NCBI GenBank assembly: GCA_023394955.1
Contig: JAEWZY010000043.1
Span: 1 to 64,000 of the forward strand
DNA: 64,000 bases
From: Bacillota bacterium
GTDB taxonomy: Bacteria; Bacillota; UBA4882; UBA8346
Direction: 5' to 3'
Made by a program: the position numbers and the translations under genes. The notes beneath the pieces were generated by a model that was not told the DNA's origin, did not search any database, and was given only the letters and a program-made list of their open reading frames with translations. This document shows, piece by piece, positions 43,847 to 53,086 of the stretch (position 1 is its first letter; each line of letters starts with the position of its first letter).

Positions 43847-45016
43847 TCAATTATATTTCTCCTTATCATAACGGCAACTAGGGTTCCAAAAGATCCATTC
43901 TTTAAGGCCGGCGTCTTCGACTGCCCTGATTTGAGCTTTGATTTCATCTCTGCCGTAATGATGGCCGAGATTGAAATCTTGAAGCCAAGGGCGGATGATT
44001 GTAGAGGTATTGCCGGCATCATCCAGTCTTTTTTTGGCGTCGCTGACCCCTTTGAAGACAGTTTCGTATGGTTGCCGATTAGGGTTTTTCAGGCCGAAAG
44101 TTCCGTGAGCATAATGGGATGGATAAACCATTGGACAGACGATATCGACATTACTGACGATCTTTTCATATTGTTGGCCAATGCCTTGATCATCGGGCAC
44201 GCTAGTTGTCAACCCAAAAATATCAGCCGAAATAGGTATTTGGTAAGGCTGCAATTTGGTACGAGCATATTTCAAAAAGTTTTGAATTACATCTTCAGGT
44301 TTTTCACCATTGTTGAAAGGATAGACACAACGTTTGATATCGCCATCACTGGTGAAACGAACGTAGTCGAATTGGATCTCTTGAAAACCAATGGCAATTG
44401 CCTCTTCAGCGATACTAATGATATAATCCCATAAGTCTCGGTTATAAGGGTCGACCCAGTTTAAACCTTTGCGGTCTTTCCATAATCCGCCATCGATGTC
44501 TTTTACGGCCCATTCAGGCTTTTTTTTAGCCAGAAAAGGATCTTTAAAAACAACAATGCGGGCGATGGGATAAATTTGGTTTTCGTATAAAGTCTGAATC
44601 ATGGTTTTCGGGTCATTAATCTTGATTTCAGTCGCTTTGACTTGATTGACTAGTTCCACTTGGGTTTGATAGCTTATGGTTCCGGTATCGTCTTTTACAT
44701 CAATTACGAGAGCATTGACTTCCGTTTCATTGATGAATTGGATTAACCTTGAAAACCATTTGGTTGAGCCGGCTATCCAACCGGTAGCATAGATGCCTTT
44801 TACTTCGTTGGGTTTGGGCCAAGCCAGCTTTACTATTTCGGACCGATTGGATTTTTTCACCGGAGGGGAGGGTTTGGGAAGAATTCTAAAATCGCCCCGT
44901 ATGGGTGGGGTCGGGTTGTTGAAGGCGACTTCCACAGCTGATGTCTGGGGTAAAGGAATAAAAGCGCTAAGAATGATCAAAGGCAACTGGTAAAGCAGCC
45001 ATTTTTTGGTTTTCAA
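43847..45016 (-). CDS. Putative glycoside hydrolase, DUF4015 family (copy 2)
   Basis: 389 residues; a paralogue of the 21.3 kb gene with the same blocks: KGIYATGWIAGSTKWFSRLI, NALVIDVKDDTGTISY, YPIARIVVFKDP, QEIQFDYVRFTSDG, ICPMVYPSHY-type and DFNLGHHYGRDEIKAQIRAV. A signal peptide (WLLYQLPLIILSAFIPLPQT) is present. TTG at 45016 is preferred since AGGTG lies 7 nt upstream; GTG 45031 is the alternative. It is convergent with the FadR-type regulator, separated by 2 nt. Confidence 0.87.
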   Translation of the reverse strand: MKTKKWLLYQLPLIILSAFIPLPQTSAVEVAFNNPTPPIRGDFRILPKPSPPVKKSNRSEIVKLAWPKPNEVKGIYATGWIAGSTKWFSRLIQFINETEVNALVIDVKDDTGTISYQTQVELVNQVKATEIKINDPKTMIQTLYENQIYPIARIVVFKDPFLAKKKPEWAVKDIDGGLWKDRKGLNWVDPYNRDLWDYIISIAEEAIAIGFQEIQFDYVRFTSDGDIKRCVYPFNNGEKPEDVIQNFLKYARTKLQPYQIPISADIFGLTTSVPDDQGIGQQYEKIVSNVDIVCPMVYPSHYAHGTFGLKNPNRQPYETVFKGVSDAKKRLDDAGNTSTIIRPWLQDFNLGHHYGRDEIKAQIRAVEDAGLKEWIFWNPSCRYDKEKYN

Positions 45017-45219
45017 GATGTTGCACCTCACTTAGATGTGAGCTGTTTTCGCTGCTGGAAGGCAATTCACCTTTAGAAATATATTAGTAATTTGCTGGGA
45101 AAAGAACGCTTGTGGCTTTAAGAAGTGATCGGAAGGAATAATGACATCAAGAGAGTTTTACCAAATTAGTTAGCCGAGGACAAAAAACTAGAAAAAGGCA
45201 CCAGCTAAAAAAGTAAAAA

Positions 45220-45248
45220 TTGACGTAGGCTTCAGAAAAAATTATAAT
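45220..45248 (+). promoter_or_regulatory. Promoter of the glycosyltransferase/DUF896 unit
   Basis: TTGACG (45220-45225), exactly 17 nt, TATAAT (45243-45248). The rest of the 45017-45340 gap shows no supported gene. Confidence 0.7.
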
Positions 45249-45340
45249 ATATGAATCAAAATAAGTTTTGGTTTTTTCATGCCTTAAGACGGTTAGTAAA
45301 CGAAACAGTACAGTATCGAACAGACCGACCATAGAGAGGA

Positions 45341-46483
45341 ATGAGTTTCCTGACTAAAATTTTTATTATCTATACTGATGCGGGAGCAGGTCACCGGAGA
45401 GCGGCGGAAGCCCTTAATAAGGTTACCGGAGATGTATTTCCCGAGGCTGCAGTCAGTCTTTTCGATGTTTTGAACTATACGACTCCGCTTTTTAAAAAGT
45501 CCTATCCGGCGATTTACTTGTTTATGGTAAACCGCTGTCCCTGGTTGTTCGGAATGGGATACTATTTAACTGATGCCAGAGCGGTGGACCGGTTTGTCAG
45601 AATTTTTAGGCGGATTACCAATTCAATTAATTGTAAATCTTTTGAGAAGTATCTGCTCAAGGAAAAGCCGGATTTGATCATCACCACTCACTGGCTACCC
45701 AATGAGATTATCACTTCTTTGAAGAGACGGCGTAAATTCGGCTCATTCCTGGCGACATGCATCACGGATTATTATCCTCATGCTTTTTGGAGGAACCGGG
45801 GGGTTGACCTTTATATAGCTCCTAACGAGGATCTTATTCCTCGGTTAACCAAATTAGGTGTGACTCTTGAAAAAGTGCAAACATTCGGGTTGCCGATCGA
45901 TCCGGAGTTCGCTTACCATCATGATAAGGTGGAAATGAGGGAGCGGCTCGGTTTAGATGCGAACCTATTTACGATCTTGATTACTAGCGGCGGCTTTGGA
46001 GTAGGTCCTATCAAAGAGTTGGTGGAGGAGATTGAAAAGATCGATGCTCCATTACAAGTGCAGGTGGTCTGCGGTAAAAACACCGGGCTACGTCAGGAGT
46101 TGACCGCTCATACTAAAAAAGCGCGTCACCGGTTTCAGATCTATGGGTTTGTCACGAATATGGATCAATTGATGGAAGCCAGCGACATTCTGATCTCCAA
46201 ATCGGGCGGGCTGACTTCCACCGAGGCGATGGCTAAGGACTTGCCATTGATTATTTTGTATCCCATCCCAGGGCAGGAGTTTAGCAACAGTGAGTTTTTA
46301 CTGAAACACGGCGCCGGTTTGCGGGCGCGGAGCGCCAAACAAGCCCGAGCGGCCTTGGAAGGTTTGTTGGCCGATCCAGGGCGTTTGGAAGCTTTACGCA
46401 GGAACATCGGTAAACTGGCCAGGCCCAATGCGGCCCGGAAGATTCTGACGTATTTGAAACAAGTTTATCAGAAGGGGGCTTAG
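45341..46483 (+). CDS. UgtP/MGDG synthase-like glycosyltransferase (GT28)
   Basis: 380 residues. The N-terminal acceptor domain has IIYTDAGAGHRRAAEALNKV and ITTHWLPNEIITSLK; the C-terminal donor domain has LITSGGFGVGPIKELVEEIE and SKSGGLTSTEAMAKDLPLII, marks of MGDG synthase/diacylglycerol glucosyltransferases related to MurG. It probably adds sugar to diacylglycerol for membrane glycolipid. A small DUF896 gene follows. Confidence 0.9.
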   Translation: MSFLTKIFIIYTDAGAGHRRAAEALNKVTGDVFPEAAVSLFDVLNYTTPLFKKSYPAIYLFMVNRCPWLFGMGYYLTDARAVDRFVRIFRRITNSINCKSFEKYLLKEKPDLIITTHWLPNEIITSLKRRRKFGSFLATCITDYYPHAFWRNRGVDLYIAPNEDLIPRLTKLGVTLEKVQTFGLPIDPEFAYHHDKVEMRERLGLDANLFTILITSGGFGVGPIKELVEEIEKIDAPLQVQVVCGKNTGLRQELTAHTKKARHRFQIYGFVTNMDQLMEASDILISKSGGLTSTEAMAKDLPLIILYPIPGQEFSNSEFLLKHGAGLRARSAKQARAALEGLLADPGRLEALRRNIGKLARPNAARKILTYLKQVYQKGA

Positions 46484-46514
46484 TTCTACATTGGGTTTTT
46501 CAATGTAGATAATC

Positions 46515-46730
46515 ATGCCGGAATTAAAAGTTATCAAGCGTTTAAACGAACTTTACCACAAATCGAAACAGGCGTCGCTTTCTCCTGAAGAATTGGCCGA
46601 GCGGGATCGGTTGCGCCGGATCTATCTGGATTCCATCAAGGAACAGTTTAAAGTGACGCTTGATCGGGTCGAAATCGTGGACGAAGCGGGCAATAAAATC
46701 GATCCCCACGGAGAAGGAGATCATCATTGA
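46515..46730 (+). CDS. DUF896 family protein
   Basis: 71 residues of the YnzC/DUF896 family: INELYHKSK-type helix (LKVIKRLNELYHKSKQASLS), then PEELAERDRLRRIYLDSIKE. In Bacillus such small helical proteins are linked to the SOS region or translation, but no activity is firmly known. An acidic/His tail (GEGDHH) ends it. Confidence 0.9.
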   Translation: MPELKVIKRLNELYHKSKQASLSPEELAERDRLRRIYLDSIKEQFKVTLDRVEIVDEAGNKIDPHGEGDHH

Positions 46731-46762
46731 CCAAAGATTTCCGGATAAAATCTGAAACTTAG

Positions 46763-46811
46763 TGAGGAGCGCTCCGTTGGATAGAGTATAGACTTACCTC
46801 CTCATTTTTTT
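46763..46811 (+). terminator. Terminator after DUF896
   Basis: TGAGGAG (46763-46769) pairs with CTCCTCA (46798-46804), followed by TTTTTTT. A second weaker hairpin (GAAGGC...GCCTTC) follows to about 46850. Confidence 0.6.
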
Positions 46812-47031
46812 GAAGGCTTTTTCAGAAGCGATCTGGGAAGGCCTTCTTTGTTGAGCGTTGATGACATTGATGGCGTAGATATCGCTGATTTTGTGGATTA
46901 GGAAATGTCTATTAATTTGGTGGTGAAAGCAGTGCAGATAATAAAGGGAAAATTTAGAATTAAGAAGAATAGATACTCGTATTGATTATGTTTTTCCATC
47001 CTTGTAAGTACGATGCACCAGATGTTCGGCT

Positions 47032-47299
47032 TTAAAGACTTGGAACCAGGGGAAACCATTGAAGAAATTCGCGACAAGGGTGGATCTATTCCTACTATAA
47101 ATTTGAAATAAACAAGACATTGGACGACTTAATCGCCAAAAACCCTGATAATTAGAGATTATATAAAGCCTTAGGCGAATTTTATTTTGAGGTTTATTTG
47201 AAATATGGCAACCGTTGGTTGATGAGGCCTGAAGAATTGTTAGCCCAAGCAGAAAAGAACTTTACGATCGCTTACGAACACGGGAAATTTATACATTGA
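47032..47299 (+). pseudogene. Broken gene remnant of unknown family
   Basis: The frame from 47032 reads GFKDLEPGETIEEIRDKG, then a shift to the next frame continues WIYSYYKFEINKTLDDLIAK followed by NPDN, an in-frame stop (47153-47155), and ALGEFYFEVYLKYGNRWLMR followed by PEELLAQAEKNFTIAYEHGK to the stop at 47299. Sense on both sides of a frameshift and a nonsense codon shows a decayed gene, possibly TPR-like. The surrounding 46850-47030 shows nothing else. Confidence 0.55.
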
Positions 47300-47313
47300 T
47301 AAATTAAACAAAA

Positions 47314-47345
47314 AAACCAGACTTAGGTCAAGTTCTGGTTTTGAT
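47314..47345 (+). terminator. Terminator after the pseudogene
   Basis: AAACCAGA (47314-47321) pairs with TCTGGTTT (47334-47341), then TTGATTTTT. The following 47346-47519 shows no supported gene. Confidence 0.65.
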
Positions 47346-47519
47346 TTTTATAACTTCGATAAACCTAGCCCGTTAAAGAGCAATCCCTTTGTCTTCGGGG
47401 GACTTTCGGTTCAGTGTTTCCACCGGTATCGCTACCGTCCTTAATATAATAACAGAAATAGATTAAGTTAATACTTATTTTGAATTAAGGTTATGTTAAT
47501 TCTGAAATTTGATAACAGT

Positions 47520-48182
47520 CTATAAAATCACATTTCCATTGATCTCAATCTTGAAATTGCACTCCAAAAAGGCGGCGGCCCGGCGGCACATCATCATCCG
47601 TTTCAGGAAGATCTCGAAATACTCCATCACCGAACAGATACCGGTATCGATCTTCAGCTCCAAAGTGATGGTTTTCTTTTTAGGGTCAACGTTAAGAAAA
47701 GAATGGACCGCCGCATAATTAACCCGATCGTGAATGTTTTGAGTAGCGGGATCATCATTCCTAGCCCGGCTGCGGTGGACATCGGACTTGTCGGCTAAAA
47801 TCAAGGCGGCGGCGATGTTATTAACCGCTTCACCCCATTCTTCCTCATGGTTTCCAATAGCTCCGACGATGGTGGCTGCTTCGTAGGGATCCATTTTCTT
47901 ATCCAAGAGATAATTGAAGACCATCACTGCTCCGGACCGTCCATGGTCCTTTCGGTTGGCGATATTCCCAATATCGTGGAGATAACCGGCGATGGCCGCC
48001 AGTTCAGCTTGGCGTTCCGAGAAACCCAGTCGGAGCAGAATGTTATGAGCAATGTTTGAGACCAGGTTAACATGGCGCAAACCATGCTCGGTATAACCCA
48101 TCGCCTTTAAATGCTGGTCCGCAGTCTCAATCAAGGCGGAGGTCAGGGGGTCGTTTTTAATCGTTTCCAGGGTCAGATGCAT
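47520..48182 (-). CDS. HD domain phosphohydrolase
   Basis: 220 residues. His from GLRHVNLV, the HD pair in GYLHDIGNI, and NHEEEWG with ALILADKSD supply the HD metal ligands. HD hydrolases cleave phosphate esters, nucleotides or (p)ppGpp-like substrates; the specific one is unknown. Its ribosome binding site GGAG lies in the end of the upstream tagaturonate epimerase gene, whose stop is 1 nt away, so the two are one operon. Confidence 0.88.
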   Translation of the reverse strand: MHLTLETIKNDPLTSALIETADQHLKAMGYTEHGLRHVNLVSNIAHNILLRLGFSERQAELAAIAGYLHDIGNIANRKDHGRSGAVMVFNYLLDKKMDPYEAATIVGAIGNHEEEWGEAVNNIAAALILADKSDVHRSRARNDDPATQNIHDRVNYAAVHSFLNVDPKKKTITLELKIDTGICSVMEYFEIFLKRMMMCRRAAAFLECNFKIEINGNVIL

Positions 48183-48183
48183 G

Positions 48184-49719
48184 TTATTTCATTACTCCAA
48201 CTAGCTTCAAATGCTTTCCGATATGCCGTTCCAAAGCGTCGTAATAGTCGGCTTCGAATTTATCCAGGGTTTCATAAATCTCATCCCGGAAAGTCCAGGA
48301 GCCGTCGGGGTTCTTGGCTAGTAAAATCAAACCGTAAGTAATATGTAGTACCTGGCGGGGATCGACCAGATCCATCAAGCCGGGCAGTTCGGCATCGCTC
48401 ATTTTGTTGATATCCGGAACTTTGGCCGGATCGGCGCTGATATGGTAATACTTTCTGGCTTCGGTCAGGTTCTCCAAGGCGAATTGATGCATCCTGCGGT
48501 AGAGAGCCGGATTTTTGGCAGCGATGACCCGGACCGCTTCCAACCAGTTGGTACCGGCGGTTTTTAGATGGTATTTGCCGCCTGTTTCCTTGCCGATGAT
48601 TGGGAAGACGGCGAATTTATCACTGCCCGAGTGAACGCTGATCTTGTAGCCAAAATGTTCCGCGATCTTGAAATGGGCGATAAATTCCTTGGTGAATTGG
48701 GACAGTTCTCCGATGTAGTCAATACCCTTCTGGAACTCGCCGCAAAAGCGCGGAGCCAGGCTGGTGACTTCCAAACCGGCATCGATGAGTTCCGCGGCTA
48801 CGAAGTAGTGGGACTCCGGTGAAGTAGAAGTAAGGGTCTCATCGATGGACATCTCAAAATCAATCTTGCGGCTGTAATTTTTAATCAAATTATTATATAA
48901 ATCGATTGTATAATTGACGGCCTTCAGATATACCAATACGATCTTTTGGAAATCAGCTTGGTTAAAGGTGAGGGAGGCGCCTTTCAGATCAATGGTTTTT
49001 CCCAAATATTTAGCTTCCAGTTTAGCGCGGACCTCTTGGGGAAGTTTTTGATAGCGGTCGGCGATCTCATCAGCGGAGAGGGCGGCCGCCGGGTTGTCAA
49101 TATGTTCGGAACAGTCCAGGGTAATCATGGTATAATCGCACTCGAGGGCCATTTTGACTTCCTCGGCGGTCTTTAGATGGTCGCCGTCGGCGCCGAAACC
49201 TTTGGTGTAGCCCTCCTGAAAAACCGCCCAGGAAGCGGCGGCTAATACATCCGGGTATGTCCGGCCGGTCAGGTTTAGTTCGCGAATGGATTGCTGGGCC
49301 AGGACCGGAAAGACGGGCAGCTCTTTAATGAGCCGGATGTGGCCGGGAGAAGCCAGGCCGAGCCGGTCGCCTAAACCGATAGTGATCGGGATACCCAAGT
49401 GGTTTTGGGGTTTGGTATAAGGGAATAGTTCACGCAGGGCGTCACAGTTTTCATTGGTCAGGTCGCAAACAAGGGACTTGACGTTATCCAAGTTAAATTC
49501 AGAACCTTTGAATTTAACTGGGAAAACCCCATCACTTACAATTACCAAGAATTTTTTTCCGTTTTCACGGGCGATAAAGAAAAGGCAACCGGCAGTTGCT
49601 TGTAGGGAATCAGGGTAAACCTGATATTCTTGAAAGTTAGTATTGGCTAACTCTTTTAATTGATCGGGGTTAATCTGATCGATCTTAACTTTATCGCAGA
49701 AAGACTTCCAACCGTTCAT
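48184..49719 (-). CDS. uxaE: Tagaturonate epimerase UxaE
   Basis: 511 residues. The sequence resembles the UxaE family (Thermotoga-type tagaturonate/fructuronate epimerase) over its whole length, with FQEGYTKGFGADGDHLKTAE, TMITLDCSEHID, DFEMSIDETLTSTSPESHYF and YKISVHSGSDKFAVFPIIGK holding the His/Asp/Glu residues expected for a metal-dependent TIM-barrel epimerase. It would interconvert tagaturonate and fructuronate in hexuronate catabolism. AAGGAGGA precedes the ATG. No other uronate genes are nearby. Confidence 0.9.
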   Translation of the reverse strand: MNGWKSFCDKVKIDQINPDQLKELANTNFQEYQVYPDSLQATAGCLFFIARENGKKFLVIVSDGVFPVKFKGSEFNLDNVKSLVCDLTNENCDALRELFPYTKPQNHLGIPITIGLGDRLGLASPGHIRLIKELPVFPVLAQQSIRELNLTGRTYPDVLAAASWAVFQEGYTKGFGADGDHLKTAEEVKMALECDYTMITLDCSEHIDNPAAALSADEIADRYQKLPQEVRAKLEAKYLGKTIDLKGASLTFNQADFQKIVLVYLKAVNYTIDLYNNLIKNYSRKIDFEMSIDETLTSTSPESHYFVAAELIDAGLEVTSLAPRFCGEFQKGIDYIGELSQFTKEFIAHFKIAEHFGYKISVHSGSDKFAVFPIIGKETGGKYHLKTAGTNWLEAVRVIAAKNPALYRRMHQFALENLTEARKYYHISADPAKVPDINKMSDAELPGLMDLVDPRQVLHITYGLILLAKNPDGSWTFRDEIYETLDKFEADYYDALERHIGKHLKLVGVMK

Positions 49720-49794
49720 TATGCCATCCTCCTTTTATTCGTAAAACTCTTAGATAATTTTAACATCTTATCCAAGCTTGTTCAAGGAATATAT

Positions 49795-50283
49795 CTACCA
49801 GTGTTGGCGGTGAATATTAATAATTTCGGGTTCAGGGACACTCAAGAACTCGGCCGCCCATAGTTTGGCGGATTCAAGATCGTGTTCAAGGTAGTTGCCG
49901 CATTCCTTGGGACTAGCCCCGGGAATAGCTTCCGTAAATTCGAGGATTTCTTGTAAGGCTTTTCGAATCAATGGAGCTACCCAGGAAAGCTTCTTATCAT
50001 TGCAAAAGATAAAATAAAAACCGGTCCGGCATCCCATCGGTGAAATATCGATCAAGTCGGAGGTATATTTCCGGACTAAAGTGGCAAATAAGTGTTCCAG
50101 GGTATGAAGGGCATCGTTGGGAATGAACTTTTGGTTTGGTTGGGCAAAACGCACATCAAACTTTGAGATTAAGCACTTTGGAAACTTAGGGTTAACGCCG
50201 ATTACTTTAGCTTTGCGAATGTATGGGGCAGTGACCTGATGGTGGTCCAGTTCAAAAGATTCTACTTGATTCACAGGATTCAC
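49795..50283 (-). CDS. luxS: S-ribosylhomocysteine lyase
   Basis: 162 residues. Cleaves S-ribosylhomocysteine to homocysteine and the AI-2 precursor DPD. The metal motif HTLEHLFA (HxxEH), GCRTGFYF with the catalytic Cys and GNYLEHDL are intact; the N-terminus VESFELDHHQVTAPYIRKA is typical. GTG 50283 is the family start; the frame's extension to 50349 overlaps mtnN and is spurious. Works directly after MtnN, encoded 11 nt upstream. Confidence 0.96.
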   Translation of the reverse strand: MNPVNQVESFELDHHQVTAPYIRKAKVIGVNPKFPKCLISKFDVRFAQPNQKFIPNDALHTLEHLFATLVRKYTSDLIDISPMGCRTGFYFIFCNDKKLSWVAPLIRKALQEILEFTEAIPGASPKECGNYLEHDLESAKLWAAEFLSVPEPEIINIHRQHW

Positions 50284-50294
50284 ACCTTTCTTCC

Positions 50295-51005
50295 TTAATG
50301 ATCTTCCTCTTCGATAATCTCGATCAAATGCTCCAGAAAACCGGCGCATCTTTCCGAAGCAAGTCGTTTAAATTTATCATACATCACTTTACTCCGGTTG
50401 CCCGGTTTATCGGAGATTGAACGGATGACCACAAACGGAATTTTGCATAAGGCGCAGACTTGGGCTACGGCTGCACCTTCCATCTCATTACAGTAAGCGC
50501 CGAATTCTTCAAACAACTGAGTTTGCTTCTCCGGGGAGTCATTAAATTGATCCCCGGTAGCGATGGGACCGGAAAAAATTCGAAATTCGCCGCCGCTAAT
50601 TTTTTTGATAGCCGCTTCGCAAAGATCGGCAAAATGACGGTCAGCTTCGATAAAACCGCCTCCCTGTTCGTCGAAGGACCCTTTTTTAATCCCAAATACA
50701 GTCAGATCCAGATCGTGTTGGATACAAGCAGTGGAAATTACCACATCGCCAATGTTTAGATCAGGATGCAAAGCCCCGGCGGAGCCTATATTCACAATCT
50801 TTGACGGGCTAAAACGTTCGATCAACAGTTGGGTGCAACGGGCGGCATTCACTTTACCAACTCCCGACATGGCGATAATACATGGAGTATGGTGAATTAG
50901 TCCTTGATAATACTCAAGGTCATAAACGGTAATAGCTTTAGTTTTCTTCATTTTCCCCAAAACCGCATCCAGCTCGGTGGTTACGGCGGTGATGACCCCA
51001 ATCAT
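50295..51005 (-). CDS. mtnN: 5'-methylthioadenosine/S-adenosylhomocysteine nucleosidase
   Basis: 236 residues. Removes adenine from SAH and MTA, supplying LuxS. Family blocks MIGVITAVTTELDAVLGKM, MSGVGKVNAARCTQLLI, NIGSAGALHPDLNIGDVVIS, CNEMEGAAVAQVC and FVVIRSISD are present. ATG 51005 follows GGAG (spacing 9 nt); an upstream extension to 51056 is not family-like. Forms an mtnN-luxS operon. Confidence 0.95.
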   Translation of the reverse strand: MIGVITAVTTELDAVLGKMKKTKAITVYDLEYYQGLIHHTPCIIAMSGVGKVNAARCTQLLIERFSPSKIVNIGSAGALHPDLNIGDVVISTACIQHDLDLTVFGIKKGSFDEQGGGFIEADRHFADLCEAAIKKISGGEFRIFSGPIATGDQFNDSPEKQTQLFEEFGAYCNEMEGAAVAQVCALCKIPFVVIRSISDKPGNRSKVMYDKFKRLASERCAGFLEHLIEIIEEEDH

Positions 51006-51287
51006 GTAATTTTTCTCCATGTAAATTAATGGAAAACTTAAATTTTCCAGCGCCAACAGCTTTTAGTATATTAAAAAAAAAATAGAATATCCGCTTCATT
51101 TTACTATAATATGGAGGAACAATACTACCATTTAGCTGATTTTGATAAGAAAATTTAATCATAACAAGGAAATTAAGGTAAGAACATTGAATAATTGTCT
51201 TAGAAAAGGTATCGTAGACATTGGCGAGAGGCTTTCAAATATAAATAAATACTTTACGGTTAATATTAAAATAAGGAGAAATTGATA

Positions 51288-52565
51288 ATGAGAGAGATTA
51301 TTAAAAAAGCATCCGCCCAATCCGGGATAACCGATGGGGAATTGGTGAAGCTGCTCGAAGAGGCGATTCAGGATCGGAAAACGGATTTGAAAAAAGTTTT
51401 ACTTCTTCCTCCCGATCTTACCAGGATGCATTCGGGCGCCGGTAAAATCACAGCCTTGTATTACGAGATGTTGAAAGATAGTTGTCAAGTCGATATCATG
51501 CCGGCTCTGGGTACCCATGATCCGATGACTGAAGCGGAATGTCGCGAGTTCTTCGGGGAAAGAGTTCCTTTGAACAAGATCGTCGCTCATAACTGGCGGA
51601 CTGATGTGGTGAAAATTGATGAAGTTCCCGGTTCCTATGTTAAGGAAGTTTCCGAAGGCCTTCTCGACTACCCGGTTAACGCTGAGGTCAATAAAAGATT
51701 ACTCGATAAATCCTATGATCTGATCATCTCCGTCGGCCAAGTGGTCCCCCACGAAGTAATCGGGATGGCTAATTATAATAAAAATATCTTTGTGGGATGC
51801 GGCGGCAGGGACACAATTAATAAATCCCATTTCTTGGGGGCGGTCTACGGTATGGAGCGGATGATGGGCCGGGCCGACACCCCGGTGCGCCGGGTCTTCA
51901 ATTACGCCGAAGATCATTTTCTGAAGGATGTTCCTTTGATGTATGTCTTGACGGTTACTACAGTTAATGGCGGTAAAGTGGCGATTGAGGGCCTGTTCTG
52001 CGGCAAAAGCTTGAAGGTATTCGAAGCAGCAGTCAAAATGAGTCAGGAGAAGAACCTGACCTTCTTGGATAAACCCCTGAAGAAGGTAGTAGTCTACCTT
52101 GATGAACGGGAATTTAAAAGCACTTGGCTGGGGAATAAAGCGGTCTATCGGACTAGAATGGCCATTGCCGACGACGGCGAGCTAATCGTCTTAGCCCCGG
52201 GAGTGAGAAAGTTCGGCGAGGACGAAGGGATCGATCAATTAATCCGGAAATATGGTTATGTCGGCAGAATAAAAGTGCTGGAACATTATAAAGCCAATCA
52301 AGATCTTCAGGATAATCTTTCGGCCGCGGCCCATCTAATTCATGGCTCATCCGACGGTCGGTTCTCGATTACCTATGCCGTTGAAAAACTGACCAAGGAA
52401 GAAGTGGAAGGAGTAAACTTCAAGTATATGCCCTTAAAAGAGGCTTATCAAAAATACAACCCGGAACGCCTAAAGGATGGTTTCAACAAACTGGATGACG
52501 GCGAAGAAGTCTTTTTCATCAGCAACCCGGCGATCGGACTTTGGGCGGACCGGAGTAAGTTTTGA
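51288..52565 (+). CDS. LarA-like (DUF2088) lactate racemase family protein
   Basis: 425 residues. The N-terminal LarA/DUF2088 domain shows VLLLPPDLTRMHSGAGKITA, PALGTHDPMTEAEC and GMANYNKNIFVGCGGRD. LarA proteins racemise lactate or other 2-hydroxyacids using a nickel-pincer nucleotide made by LarB, LarC and LarE. None of those is in the window, and the substrate may differ. ATG 51288 behind AAGGAGA is chosen over TTG 51282. Confidence 0.85.
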   Translation: MREIIKKASAQSGITDGELVKLLEEAIQDRKTDLKKVLLLPPDLTRMHSGAGKITALYYEMLKDSCQVDIMPALGTHDPMTEAECREFFGERVPLNKIVAHNWRTDVVKIDEVPGSYVKEVSEGLLDYPVNAEVNKRLLDKSYDLIISVGQVVPHEVIGMANYNKNIFVGCGGRDTINKSHFLGAVYGMERMMGRADTPVRRVFNYAEDHFLKDVPLMYVLTVTTVNGGKVAIEGLFCGKSLKVFEAAVKMSQEKNLTFLDKPLKKVVVYLDEREFKSTWLGNKAVYRTRMAIADDGELIVLAPGVRKFGEDEGIDQLIRKYGYVGRIKVLEHYKANQDLQDNLSAAAHLIHGSSDGRFSITYAVEKLTKEEVEGVNFKYMPLKEAYQKYNPERLKDGFNKLDDGEEVFFISNPAIGLWADRSKF

Positions 52566-52657
52566 CTAGGACTGGGATGATTTTACAGGTTTTATGAATT
52601 TACAGTTGGACTAAAGTTTAAAGTCAATTAATAAATCGGACAAATAAAAGTTTCAAT

Positions 52658-52690
52658 GATGACCGGGAGCTCCGTTCCCGGTCATATTTT
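52658..52690. terminator. Bidirectional terminator, larA-like gene and DUF4363
   Basis: ATGACCGGGA pairs with TCCCGGTCAT around a short loop, followed by ATTTTT on the plus strand; it lies between convergent genes. Confidence 0.85.
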
Positions 52691-53070
52691 TAAAACACAT
52701 TAATCAAAGAAAACCTTTCCTTTTCCGGGATGTGTTTAATCGAATCACGGAGGACGCTAAGGTGGATCAGGGCATCGACATAGCTTTTGCAAGAGGTGGC
52801 CCCGATGGTTTTGGTCAAGGACTCTTCTAATAAATCAATTTCTTTATGGTTGGAGAGAACAGCCCAATAGGGTTTGATCTTCTCCCAATTTTTCCGGAAT
52901 GAATTTAATTTTGACAACGACTGGTCCCAATCTTTGGAGCTCAATTTCAGTTCTACCTCTCCAAGTTGTTGATTGAGCTGGTCCGCAATTCGGTCCAGGG
53001 AAGATTGGACCTGGTAACCGCCGATTAGGAAAAAGAGAAGAAAACAGAGGGATAATAGCCAGACTTTCAT
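52690..53070 (-). CDS. DUF4363 family protein
   Basis: 126 residues with an N-terminal membrane anchor (VWLLSLCFLLFFLIGGY) and a helical extracellular domain (LDRIADQLNQQLGEVELKLS). Members of this family are usually encoded beside DUF421 proteins in spore formers, as here (16 nt apart). AAAGGAG precedes the ATG. Function unknown. Confidence 0.85.
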   Translation of the reverse strand: MKVWLLSLCFLLFFLIGGYQVQSSLDRIADQLNQQLGEVELKLSSKDWDQSLSKLNSFRKNWEKIKPYWAVLSNHKEIDLLEESLTKTIGATSCKSYVDALIHLSVLRDSIKHIPEKERFSLINVF

Positions 53071-53086
53071 TGAATATCAAACTCCT

